A stretch of DNA of 64,000 nt from RI-153 sp963721725 (GTDB taxonomy: Bacteria; Chloroflexota; Anaerolineae; Caldilineales; Caldilineaceae): positions 207,457 through 271,456 of the forward strand of contig CAVRLX010000006.1 in NCBI GenBank assembly GCA_963721725.1, read 5' to 3'. The position numbers and the translations under genes were made by a program. Below the pieces are notes generated by a model that was not told where the DNA came from, ran no database searches, and saw nothing but the letters and a program-made list of their open reading frames with translations. Positions 34,693-44,320 of this stretch are shown piece by piece. Within the stretch, counting starts at the first letter, position 1, and the number at the start of each line of letters is the position of its first letter.

Positions 34693-37600
34693 ATGCTTCG
34701 TATTAGACGGATTGAAATTCAAGGCTTCAAAACCTTTGCCAATAAAACTGAATTTGTCTTTGACCCAGGCGTAACTGCAATTGTCGGCCCCAACGGCAGC
34801 GGCAAGAGCAACGTGGCCGATGCTGTGCGCTGGTGCTTGGGCGAACAGAGCTTTGGCCTGTTGCGCTCGAAAAAGACAGCAGACGTAATCTTTGCGGGCA
34901 GCGACAAAAAGGCGCGCCTGGGCATGGCAACCGTCACGCTCACGCTGGACAACAGCCGCGGCGATCTGCCCATCGACTTTGCCGAGGTCGAGATCTGTCG
35001 CCGCGCCTATCGCGACGGCGAAAACGAATATATGATCAACGGCCAAAAGGTGCGCCTGGGCGACATCACCCAACTGCTCGCCCCCAGCGGGCTGGGCAAA
35101 CGTACCTATGCCGTCATCGGCCAGGGCTTGATCGATCAGGTGTTGAGCTTGAAGCCCGAAGAACGGCGCACGTTGTTTGAAGAAGCCGCTGGCATCACCG
35201 GCTATCAGGCCAAGCGCGCCACGGCGCTACGCCGCCTAGAGGCTACCCAGCAGAATCTCGAACGCGCCCAAGATATTATCACCGAGCTGGGACCGCGCTT
35301 GGGCTATCTGCGCCGCCAAGCCGAGCGGGCGCGCGAACGTGCCCAAGTCGAAGCCGATTTACAAGGCTTGCTGCGCCAGTGGTATGGCTTTCGCTGGCAC
35401 ACCAGCCTGGCCGAACTAAAAGCGGCGCGCACCGCCGCCAACGCTGCCGAGGGGACCGTAACTACCCGTCGCCAGCAACTTCAGGCCGTGGAAGGGCGCA
35501 TTGCCCAGGTGCGCCAACGTCAGGTCACTTTGCGCGAACAGATCAGCCAACGCACCCAGGTGCGCAGCCAATATCAACGCGAAGCCGAGAGCCTTAGCCG
35601 GGCGTTGGCCGTAGCAAGCGAACGCCAACGCCAGTCCGACCACCGCAGCGAAGATCTGGCCCGTGAACTCGCCGAACTCCAGGCGCAACAAGAGACGTTG
35701 GAAGCCCGCCTAGCCGATCTTCAACATGCGGTAGACGAAGCCGAAGCCCAGGCTGCCGCCCACGCTGCCGCGGTGGAGGCACATCAGCGCGAGTTGCAAC
35801 AGCGCCAGGCCGAGCGCTGCCGTCTTGGTGGAACGGCTGGAAAGCGCGCGCGCCCACCAGCGCCGCTTGGACGAGCAGATCGCCGACCGCCAAACTCGCC
35901 TGGCCGGGATCGACGAACAGCGCCACGGGCTGCACAGCGAAGAGGTCAATCAGCGCGAGGCGCTGACTTTGGCCGAAGCCGCCGTGGCCGAGGCCAGCGC
36001 CGGGTTGGAAAGCGCCGAAGTTGCCGCACACAATGCCAACGAGATCTTGACCCAGGCACAGGCTGAGGTCGAAGCCGCAGAGCGCACGCTGGCCGATTTG
36101 CGCCAGCAGATGGAAACCTGCGAGGCGGCGCGGCGCGAGGCCGACCGTGCCGTGGATCGGCTGCAAACCCGTTTTGAACTGCTGGAACGGCTGCGTAACG
36201 AGGGCGCAGGCTATGCCAGCGGCGTGCGCGCGGTGTTGCAAGCCGGGGCGGAACATCAAAAGGCAAACGTCAAACGGCAAACTTCCGGCGCGGGCCTCGT
36301 CGCCCTGCCGGGCATTGTGGGGACTGTGGCCTCGGTGATTCAGGTGCCGGCAGAGCTTGACAAGGCCATTGAGACAGCGCTCGGCGGCGCGTTTCAGAAT
36401 GTAATCACCGAAACGTGGGACGATACGCACCGAGCCATCGATTATTTGAAGGCCGGGCGCGGGCGCGCCACTTTTTTGCCGTTGGATCGAATTTCGGCGG
36501 GGCGCGCCATCCCCGCGCCCAACGCCAGCGGTATATTGGGCAATGCGCTGGACTTGGTGGACTATGATCCCAGCCTCGAGGCGGCGATTGCCAGCCTGCT
36601 CAACCGCACCTGGATTGCCCAGGATATGCCCAGCGCGCGCCGTGCGCTAGACGCCAACCGGGGATCGCAGCCAACCGTGGTCACGCTGGACGGCGAGATC
36701 ATCCGACCGGGGGGTGCGGTGACGGGCGGCAACGACAGCCGCCGCCAGGATGAATCGATCTTGGCGCGTGAGCGCGAATACCGACGGCTACCCGCCCAGA
36801 TCAGCGCGGCTCGCAGCCAGGCCGATACCCAGGCGGCAACACATCGCAGCCTGAGCGCGCAGATCGAGGCAGCCCGCGCCGAAATCAACCAGGCGCGCGA
36901 GGCCGAACGCAGCACCCGCCAAACGGAGCGACTGGCCCAGAGTGGCCTGGCGGCGGCGAAATCTCGGCTGGCCCAGGCTATGCAAACGGTGGGTTGGCAG
37001 CGCGAGTTGATGGAAAACCGCCACCGCTCGGTGACCCAATTGGACGCACAAGAGGCAACCTATCAGGCGGAATTAGCCCAGTGGCAGTCCGCACAGAGCG
37101 AAGGGAGCGAGGCTGTGGCTGCCGCCGAGGCGGCTGTGGAAGCCCAGGGCATCACCGAGTTGCTCAACCGGCTGGCCGAACTGCGCGCCGCCGCCGCTGA
37201 AGCCCAGGGGACGTGGCGCAGTCGGCAGGCCGTTTTCAACGAGAGCCGCCGCAGTTTGGAAAGCGTCTCTGCCCAGATCCGCAGTCGCGGCGAACGGGCA
37301 CAGGCTTTACAGGCGGAAATCGAAACTCTGCGTAGCCAGATCAGTGCAAAGCGCGACGAAGAGTCCCGGGTGGCAACCTTGCTGGCGGCGGTCCAGGGGC
37401 AGATCGAACCGGCAGCGGCAGAACTGGGGCGGCTGGAGGCCAGCCAGATTGAGACGGAGAGCGAGGAGCGCAGGCTGCAGGGCTTTTTGCGCCACGAGGA
37501 AAGCACCTCGAATGCGGCACAGTTGCACTTTCAGCGTGCCGAGGATCGGCTGGCGGGACTGCGCGACGAGATCCGCCTGGATTTTGGGTTGGCGGATCTG

Positions 37601-38395
37601 GAAGAGAGCGAGGAGACGGCCTATCAACCGCCGTTGCCGTTGGAGGCGATTGTGGCCCAACTGCCTGTGTTGGCCGACCTGCCCGACGGCCTGGAGAGCG
37701 AGGTCCACGAGATGCGCGCCCGGCTGCGCCGCTTGATTAACGTGAACCCCGACGCGCCCAAAGAGTATGAAGAGGCCGCCGGACGCCACGACTTTTTGCT
37801 CACCCAGTCGGCGGATCTGCAAGCGGCGGCGGCGGATCTGCAACGGGTGATTCGTGAGTTGGATCGGCAGATGGAAGAAGCGCTGCGCCAGACCTTTGCA
37901 GAGGTTTCCAAAGAGTTTGTGCATTATTTTGGGCTGCTCTTCCGCGGCGGCACGGCCAGCCTCAGCCTGACCAACGCCGAGGATATTATCAACACCGGCG
38001 TGGAGATCATCGCCCGCCCGCCGGGCAAGCGTCCGCAAAGCCTGGAATTGCTCTCAGGGGGCGAGCGTTCGCTGACGGCCTGTGCGCTGATCTTTGCGAT
38101 TTTGCGTGTCAGCCCCACGCCGTTTTGTATTCTCGACGAGGTGGATGCTGCGCTGGACGAGGCCAACGTGGATCGCTTCCGCACGGTGTTGGAAGGGCTG
38201 GTTGAGCGTACCCAGTTCATCATCATCACCCACAACCGGCGCACGCTGGAAGCGTCTAACACGATCTACGGCATTACCATGGGCGACGATGGCATCAGCC
38301 GGGTGATCAGTCTGCGGTTGGAAGGCGACGAAATGGTGGAAGTGAAAGAGGCGGAGCGGAACAAGGTTGCAGAGGCAGAAGTTGTCGCCATGTAA
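34693..38395 (+). CDS. smc: Chromosome segregation protein SMC, one frameshift
   Basis: ATG 34693 begins LRIRRIEIQGFKTFANKT with Walker A GPNGSGKSN; a TTG at 34687 is a less likely start. Long coiled coils flank a hinge (GIVGTVASVIQVPAELDKAIETALGG segment near 36310-36400), and the C terminus has the signature LSGGERSLTA and Walker B FCILDEVDAALDEAN. Total about 1233 residues, normal for SMC. The frame breaks once at about 35815-35826 (QAERC/LVERLES) in the first coiled coil. Since SMC is rarely dispensable, a sequencing indel is the simplest explanation. SMC compacts and segregates chromosomes with ScpA and ScpB. Confidence 0.93.
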
Positions 38396-38487
38396 CAGCC
38401 CAATTGAATCAACCCAGAGAATACTGCGCCGTCCTCGGCGGTTAGTCCTATCAACGCGCGTACCCGATGAGAGTCAGGAGACTATCC

Positions 38488-39586
38488 ATGTCCTATCTTA
38501 GCCATGAACCCTTGCCCAAGACCATGCAAGCCGTGGTCTGCCACGGCCCACGCGATTATCGGCTGGAGGAGCAGCCTGTGCCGTTGCCCGCGGCCGGAGA
38601 AGTGGTGGTGCGCGTGAAATCCGTGGGCATCTGTGCCAGCGATCTCAAGTGCTATATGGGCGCGCCGCTCTTTTGGGGCGACAGCCAGCGCCAGGGCTAT
38701 TGCCAGCCGCCGGTGATCCCCGGCCACGAGTTTGTGGGCGAAGTGGTGGCGCTGGGTGAAGGCGCTGGGGAAAAGTATGGGCTGGCTCTGGGCGATCTGG
38801 CGATCTCGGAGCAGATTGTGCCCTGTTGGAATTGTCGCTATTGTCTGCGCGGCCAGTATCTGGATGTGCCAGATCCATGATATCTACGGCTTTCGCCAGC
38901 GCACGTTTGGGGCGATGGCCGAGTATATGCGCTTTCCGGCGGGGGCGCTAAATTACAAAGTGCCGGCCTCGCTGCCGCTGGAGCACGCCGTCTTTATTGA
39001 GCCGCTGGCCTGTTCGATCCATGCGGTGCAGCGGGGTGAGATTGAGTTTGGCGATGTGGTGGTGATTGCCGGCGCGGGGCCGTTGGGGCTGGGGATGATT
39101 GCCGCGGCCAAGCTGAAACATCCGCGGTTGCTCATTGCGCTGGATTTGGACGACAAACGACTGGCGGTTGCCCAAGCCTGTGGGGCAGACTTGGGGCTGA
39201 ATCCACGCACGACTGACGCGCTTGAGGAAGTGCGCCGCCTTACCGACGGCTACGGCTGCGATGTCTACATCGAAGCGACGGGTCACCCAGCGGCGGTTGA
39301 ACAGGGGCTGCACATGATCCGCAAATTGGGGACATTTGTCGAGTTTAGCGTGATGCGCGAGCCGGTGACTGTGGATTGGACGCTGATTGGCGACAGCAAA
39401 GAGTTGAACATCCACGGATCACACCTGGGGCCGTATTGCTATCCGATTGCGATTGATATGCTGGCAAAAGGGCTGCTGCCTATGCAGCATATTCTGACCC
39501 ATGCCATGCCGCTGGCCGAGTTTCAGACCGGGATCGATCTGGTGGCGGCGGGGGATCAATCGATCAAGGTCACGTTGCAGCCATAG
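38488..39586 (+). CDS. Zinc-dependent medium-chain dehydrogenase, L-threitol/erythritol dehydrogenase-like, frameshifted
   Basis: Start at ATG 38488 (AGGAGA upstream). The first part has the catalytic zinc Cys in GICASDLKCY, GHEFVG and structural CWNCRYC; the second has DIYGFRQRTFGAMAEYMRFPAGA and the nucleotide loop GAGPLG. They join at about 38858-38861 if one C is removed from TATCTGG, restoring GQYWMCQ. The order SDLKCYxGAPxFWGD ... EQIVPCWNC resembles threitol/erythritol dehydrogenases from memory. About 365 residues. NAD+-linked polyol oxidation inferred. The 3' end overlaps rnc by 17 nt, convergently. Confidence 0.78.
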
Positions 39587-40451
39587 CCGGAGGGGTTTGC
39601 GTCTCTACCGGCGGCAGCGGAAACTCAGCTTCCATTTCAGTATCCGGCTGATATTCAGGCGCGCTCTGCCCCAGGCGGTGCAGGGCCATGGCGGCGGCGA
39701 TCTGGGCGGCTTCTTGTTTGCTGCGCCCGCGCCCTACGCCCAGGGGATGTTTGTCTGCGCTGACCTGCACCGTGAAGATCCGTGCATGGTCGGGGCCGTC
39801 GCTGTTGACTGTTTTGTAGCGCGGGGTTGCCCCTATTTCACTCTGCACCCACTCTTGCAGACGGCTTTTGGGATCTTTGGCCAAGGCCTGCTGGGCCACC
39901 CGATCCACTTCGCTCTCTAAAAGCGGCTCCAAGAACTGGCGCACGCTCTCCAAGCCGCGATCCATATAGATCGCCCCCACCAATGCCTCGAAGGTGGCGC
40001 AAAGCGTGGCCGGGCGTGTACGCCCGCCGCTCTCTTCTTCGCCATGCCCCAAAAATAGATAGCTGCCCAGATCAAACTCGCTGGCAAACCGGGCCAGGGT
40101 CTCCCGGCGCACAAGGGCAGCGCGCAGATTGGTCAACTCGCCCTCGCGGTAATCGGGAAAAAGCGTGTAGAGCAGCTCGCTGGTGACAAAGCCCAACACA
40201 GCATCGCCCAAAAATTCCAGCCGTTCGTTATCCGGCAGGTTAAACGAAGGATCGGCCTCGTTGAGATAGCTACGGTGGACAAAGGCGCGCTGAAGATAGG
40301 TACGATCCTGGAAATCAAGGTCAAGTTCTTTTTCAAGTCGATCAACGGTGCGATTGCCAACTGCCATACGACGCTCAATTTCTCTAGAAGCCTGTTGGGT
40401 CTGTGAACGATACCCATTCCAAAGCGTTTGAATAATTTTTTTTAGATTCAT
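39570..40451 (-). CDS. rnc: Ribonuclease III
   Basis: The 293-residue protein has the RNase III signature NERLEFLGDAVLGFV, the second acidic site in TFEALVGAIYMD and a dsRNA-binding domain (DPKSRLQEWVQSEIG ... GRGRSKQEAAQIAA). N- and C-terminal extensions of about 30 and 35 residues are longer than in E. coli. It processes rRNA and cleaves dsRNA. The leader is unusual: an R1 hairpin begins 9 nt upstream of the ATG, and the only Shine-Dalgarno-like AGGTG (40457-40461) is at the element's edge. Confidence 0.93.
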   Translation of the reverse strand: MNLKKIIQTLWNGYRSQTQQASREIERRMAVGNRTVDRLEKELDLDFQDRTYLQRAFVHRSYLNEADPSFNLPDNERLEFLGDAVLGFVTSELLYTLFPDYREGELTNLRAALVRRETLARFASEFDLGSYLFLGHGEEESGGRTRPATLCATFEALVGAIYMDRGLESVRQFLEPLLESEVDRVAQQALAKDPKSRLQEWVQSEIGATPRYKTVNSDGPDHARIFTVQVSADKHPLGVGRGRSKQEAAQIAAAMALHRLGQSAPEYQPDTEMEAEFPLPPVETQTPPAMAAT

Positions 40452-40460
40452 GAGTACACC

Positions 40461-40549
40461 TATACAGGTCTAGGGTGCGACGCACTTGCCACACACACTT
40501 TTTACAACCGGTCTCATCCTGGCGAGTGCGTCGCACCTGAATAGGTACA
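40461..40549 (-). repeat. R1 palindromic element, copy 4 (in the rnc leader)
   Basis: Arms 40474-40491 and 40520-40537 pair with one G.T (CGCACTTGCC in place of CGCACTCGCC). Loop TTTTTACAACCGGTCTCATC matches the family in reverse. Ends TATACAGGTCTAGG / ACCTGAATAGGTACA. Confidence 0.85.
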
Positions 40550-40576
40550 TTCATTGAATAATCGTACCCCATTTTC

Positions 40577-40702
40577 AATCAGTCACCATGTGGGGAGGTG
40601 GCATTCCAGGAATGGACCAGAATCGCACGCTGTAGACGTCATCGCCTGGTCCATTCCTGGAATGCTCTCCTCGCATGGCGGGGCCACTGTGAACGACTGA
40701 TT
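40577..40702. repeat. MITE-like palindromic element with 20-bp arms
   Basis: Inner perfect 20-bp arms GCATTCCAGGAATGGACCAG (40601-40620 and 40646-40665), each itself containing the palindrome ATTCCAGGAAT. Outer 8-nt inverted ends AATCAGTC (40577-40584) and GACTGATT (40695-40702). It fills the space between rnc and thrC. No coding capacity. Confidence 0.75.
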
Positions 40703-40703
40703 T

Positions 40704-41819
40704 TTAATAGGTGGGCAATTTTTTAAGGCCCAGTCCGGTCAAGTTGGCGACAACAGTTTCATCGGGGCCAATTTGACCACGCAATTTGGACAGCGCCGCA
40801 CCCACGGTGGCGCTGGTTGGCTCCACAAAAAGACCGCGTTCGGCCAGCTTTTCACGGGCGGCCAATAGCTCTTTGTTGGTGACCGAAATCGCCGTGCCGC
40901 CAGAATGGCGCAGCGCCGATAAAATAGTGCGGCTGCGTACAGGCTGTTCCACGGCGATGCCATCGGCCAGGGTGTCGGGGCCAAACGAGCGGCGCGGCTG
41001 GCTTTCGGCTTGACCGGCGTGAAAGGCATCGTAGATCGGCGTAATCGGTTCGGCCTGCACCGCCACCAAGCGAGGCAGTTTGTTGGTAATGCCACACTCG
41101 TAGAGGCGCTGATAGCCACGCCACGCCCCCAACAGCAACCCGCCATAGCCACACGGCGTAATCACCCAATCTGGGATCTGGTGGTCGAGTTGTTCCCAAA
41201 TTTCCCAGGCATTGGTGATAAAGCCAAAGAGACAAGCCGGGTGCCAGGCATGGGAAGCATAGATGGCGTCGCTGTCCTGGGCGGCTTCGGCGGCCTGGGT
41301 GGCTGCCAAACGCGGGCCGGGCACTTCGATCAACTCGGCCCCATAGACGGTGATCTGCGCCTTTTTGGGTTCCGATGCGGTGGAGGGGACAAAGATACGC
41401 GCAAAGAGTCCGGCGCGGGCCGCATAACAGGCGAGGCTGGCCCCAGCGTTGCCGCTGGAATCATCCATAACGGTCTGCACACCGCGCGCCAGCAGCCAGT
41501 TGATCATGACGCTGATCCCACGATCTTTGTAGCTGCCAGAGGGCATTAACCCTTCAAACTTCCAATGGACGGGTTGTCCGTCCCACTCGTCATCGATCAA
41601 CGGCGTCCACCCTTCGCCCAGCGTGACACGTTTGTAGCCTTCGGCTACCACAGGCAACATGGCAGCATAGCGCCAATGGCCGGGCTGGCTGGGATCGATC
41701 TGGGTGGGATCAAAGGTGGGCAGATTGCCAAACTCCAACGGTTCGCCCGTGACAGGACAGCGCAACGGGCTTTCCTCGGCGGGGACCACAAATTTGCTAC
41801 GGGGACAGTAAGCAATCAA
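40704..41819 (-). CDS. thrC: Threonine synthase
   Basis: The 371-residue fold-type II PLP enzyme has the Schiff-base Lys98 in PSGSYKDRGIS, the phosphate-binding SSGNAGASLACYAARAG loop and the C-terminal GLxSEP-like GLFVEPTSATVGAAL. It converts O-phosphohomoserine to threonine. The N terminus has CP..CP..EPL spacing (zinc-ribbon-like remnant YCPRSKF, RCPVTGEPL), common in thrC. The last residues run close to the MITE-like element. A hairpin (41839-41869) precedes it. Confidence 0.85.
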   Translation of the reverse strand: MIAYCPRSKFVVPAEESPLRCPVTGEPLEFGNLPTFDPTQIDPSQPGHWRYAAMLPVVAEGYKRVTLGEGWTPLIDDEWDGQPVHWKFEGLMPSGSYKDRGISVMINWLLARGVQTVMDDSSGNAGASLACYAARAGLFARIFVPSTASEPKKAQITVYGAELIEVPGPRLAATQAAEAAQDSDAIYASHAWHPACLFGFITNAWEIWEQLDHQIPDWVITPCGYGGLLLGAWRGYQRLYECGITNKLPRLVAVQAEPITPIYDAFHAGQAESQPRRSFGPDTLADGIAVEQPVRSRTILSALRHSGGTAISVTNKELLAAREKLAERGLFVEPTSATVGAALSKLRGQIGPDETVVANLTGLGLKKLPTY

Positions 41820-41838
41820 GCAGCATATCCTCTAGGCT

Positions 41839-41869
41839 GGGCAGTGTCTCTGGGGCCGAGACACTGCCC
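41839..41869 (-). terminator. Hairpin between cytochrome c and threonine synthase genes
   Basis: Perfect 12-bp stem GGGCAGTGTCTC (41839-41850 with 41858-41869), 7-nt loop, right after the cytochrome gene stop. No U tract, so termination is only likely. Confidence 0.45.
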
Positions 41870-41875
41870 TTGCTT

Positions 41876-42367
41876 CTATTGTGCTAAGGTTTGTACGTAA
41901 GCATAAAGGGCTTCCAGGCCAGATCCACTAATGGCCGAAGGGCCAAAGAGATGGGTAGGCCCCAGCCGGCCCTGGCCGCCTGTGCGCAAGAGCGTGTCAA
42001 ATTCGCTCAGGCTGGCAATCTTCCCCTGGAGCGCACCGCCTTTGTCGGCCACCCCTTGCCCCTGGGGGCCGTGACACGCTGCACAGCGGTTGGTGTAGAC
42101 CGTTGTCCCCCGGGACAGATCGACGGCGGTGGTGGCAGTGGCAGCCACTTCGCTGCTCACCGTGGCGGTGATGGCGGACCCCTGTTGAGCGGAAACTGCC
42201 GTAAACTTGGCAGAGGGCATAGTGGGCACAACACGTGGTTGTGCGGATGTGCTGCCCGCAGAACCGCCTGAGCCTGACGAACCGCTGGCACAGGCTACGC
42301 CAAACAGGGCAATCCACAATAAAGAGACAAGTAAGATCGACTTGTGAAAGATTGAATTGTACATCAT
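41876..42367 (-). CDS. Class I cytochrome c, exported, unusual axial ligand
   Basis: The 163-residue protein has a signal sequence (LLVSLLWIALFGVAC; a weak lipobox), a Ser/Gly-rich linker and one haem-binding CAACH. The rest follows the monohaem pattern up to LEALYAYVQTL. No Met occurs after CAACH, so the usual sixth ligand is absent; the nearest candidate is His in GPTHLFGP. It probably shuttles electrons outside the membrane or works as a domain of a larger system. No redox partner is seen nearby. Confidence 0.8.
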   Translation of the reverse strand: MMYNSIFHKSILLVSLLWIALFGVACASGSSGSGGSAGSTSAQPRVVPTMPSAKFTAVSAQQGSAITATVSSEVAATATTAVDLSRGTTVYTNRCAACHGPQGQGVADKGGALQGKIASLSEFDTLLRTGGQGRLGPTHLFGPSAISGSGLEALYAYVQTLAQ

Positions 42368-42430
42368 GACGTTGTTAGTCCTTGAAATAGCAGAGGCTAT
42401 CGATCACAATTGGGCGAATGGTGAAACAGA

Positions 42431-43342
42431 TCAGCGTGTCATCTTCGGATCCAGCGCATCGCGCAGGCCATCCCCCACAAAGGAGAAGCCCAACATTGCC
42501 AGGGCAATTGCCAGCGTGGGGAAAAGTGCCATGTGCCAGGATGTGCGCACGTAGGAGCCAGAGATGCCCACCATTTTGCCCCAGCTTGGGATGGGATCGT
42601 TGATACCGATGCCCAGAAAGCTGAGGCCGGCCTCGCCAAAAATGGCCCCCGGAATGCCAAAGCTGACGGCCACCAGCAGCGGCGAGAGCGCGTTGGGGAT
42701 GAGATGGCGAAAGATGATGCCGCGTTGGGTGACCCCTAGGGTGCGGGCGGCCTCGACATATTCTTTCTCGCGCAGCGAGAGCACCTGGGCGCGGGTGAGG
42801 CGAGCGATGCCAATCCAACTGGTGATGCTGAGGGCGAAGATCACTTTCCACATGCCGCCGCCAAAAAGCGTAATAATCAGGATGGCGAAGATCAGGCCAG
42901 GAAAGGCAGTCATCACGTCAATGACGCGCGAGATGGCAAAATCAACTTTGCCGCCCAGATAGCCGGATAATCCCCCCAGCGGGACGCCCACAGTTAGGGC
43001 AATAAGCTGGATGGTGATGCCGACAATCATGGAGGTGCGCGCGCCATAGATCAGGCGGCTGAGATAGTCGCGGCCCACTTCATCCGTACCCAACGGATAG
43101 AGCGGATTGACAAAGGGCAGGATGCGCACGTTGGTAAAATCAGTTTTGCTATAGTGGAAAGGGGCAATCAGATCGGCAAAGATTGCCAGAAAGAGAAAGA
43201 AGAGGACGACAACCAGCCCCATCACGGCCAGACGATTTTGCAAGAAGCGGCGAGCGGCATCTTGCCAGAGGGTGCGGTGACGGCGCAGACTGGCGGGGGC
43301 AGCGATGGATTGGGAAATTTCTGTTTCTTTGGCAGCGACCAT
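42431..43342 (-). CDS. Oligopeptide/dipeptide ABC transporter permease (DppC-type)
   Basis: The 303-residue permease has an N-terminal helix after RRFLQNRLAVMGLVVV, about six helices and the EAA loop EYVEAARTLGVTQRGIIFRHLIPNALSPL. It starts one base inside the stop of the upstream permease gene (TAATG), so it is translationally coupled. It imports peptides, nickel or sugars with the upstream permease and binding protein. The ATPases are not in the window. Confidence 0.92.
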   Translation of the reverse strand: MVAAKETEISQSIAAPASLRRHRTLWQDAARRFLQNRLAVMGLVVVLFFLFLAIFADLIAPFHYSKTDFTNVRILPFVNPLYPLGTDEVGRDYLSRLIYGARTSMIVGITIQLIALTVGVPLGGLSGYLGGKVDFAISRVIDVMTAFPGLIFAILIITLFGGGMWKVIFALSITSWIGIARLTRAQVLSLREKEYVEAARTLGVTQRGIIFRHLIPNALSPLLVAVSFGIPGAIFGEAGLSFLGIGINDPIPSWGKMVGISGSYVRTSWHMALFPTLAIALAMLGFSFVGDGLRDALDPKMTR

Positions 43343-44305
43343 TATTGCCCTTCCTGTGCGCCCAGGCGTACACGCGGATCGATCCAGGTGTAGACGATGT
43401 CGGTAAGCAGATAGACCAGACCCCAGAGCAGGGCAATCAGCAGCACTGTTGCCATCACCATGGGATAGTCTCGGTTAAACGTGCTGGTAACAAAGTATTT
43501 ACCCAGCCCCGGAATACCAAAAATTGATTCGATGAAAATACTGCCCGTCATGAGATCAGGGATGATAGGACCCATGACCGTCACCATGGGGATGAGTGCA
43601 TTGCGCAAGACATGGCGCAACATAATGGAACGGCTGCCCAGCCCTTTGGCGCGGGCGGTGCGGACGAAATCGGCGTTGAGGTATTCGATGACGCTGGTGC
43701 GCGTATACCGGGCAATCACCGCCATGGGGGCCAGGGCATAGGCTGCCACAGGCAAGATCCAGATCTTTACAGAAGTAGTTACCCACAAGGCAGCCGGTAT
43801 CTCCCCAGCCACGCATGGGCAGCCATTTAAGATAGACAGCGAAGAGCAAAATTGAAAGCGTGCCAAGCACAAAACTTGGCATAATAAAGCCGGATGTGGC
43901 GAGAAAAGTGACCACAGAATCAATCCATGAGTTTTGCCGATAAGCAGCGACAATCCCAAGCGTTATCCCAAGAGTAAAAGCAAAGAAGATGGTCACGAGT
44001 CCCACTTGGGCGGTGACCTTCCAGGTCCGTGAGATTAGCTCGGTGACAGTGGTGGTGGGCTGCTGATAGGGGATGCCAAAGTCGAACTGGGCGACGTTGG
44101 ACATATAGTTAAGATATTGCTTCCAAACGGGTTGGTCAAGGCCATATTTACGCATGATGTTGGCTTTGGCAGCCGGGGGCAGGGGTTGTTTGTCTTCGTC
44201 GAAGGGGCCACCGGGCACGGCGTGCATCAAGCTAAAGGTGATCATCGAGACGGTGATGATCACAAAGACCAGGGAGAGCAGGCGACCTATAATATACCGG
44301 GCCAT
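43342..44305 (-). CDS. Oligopeptide/dipeptide ABC transporter permease (DppB-type), frameshifted
   Basis: Residues from ATG 44305 (MARYIIGRLLSLVFVIITVS) run in one frame to GWGD; the rest (PAALWVTTSVKIWILPVAAYALAPMAV ... ADFVRTARAKGLGSRSIMLRH, the EAA loop) lies in another frame from about 43799. One extra base near GATACCGG would explain it. Joined length is about 320 residues, normal for DppB. It follows the binding protein gene and overlaps the DppC-type gene by one base. Confidence 0.85.
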
Positions 44306-44320
44306 GTGGATGAGATCTTT

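Noticed and set aside
35815..35826. Programmed frameshifting in smc
   Set aside because: No slippery heptamer, stop-codon cassette or stimulatory hairpin like the prfB signal. A sequencing indel is simpler.
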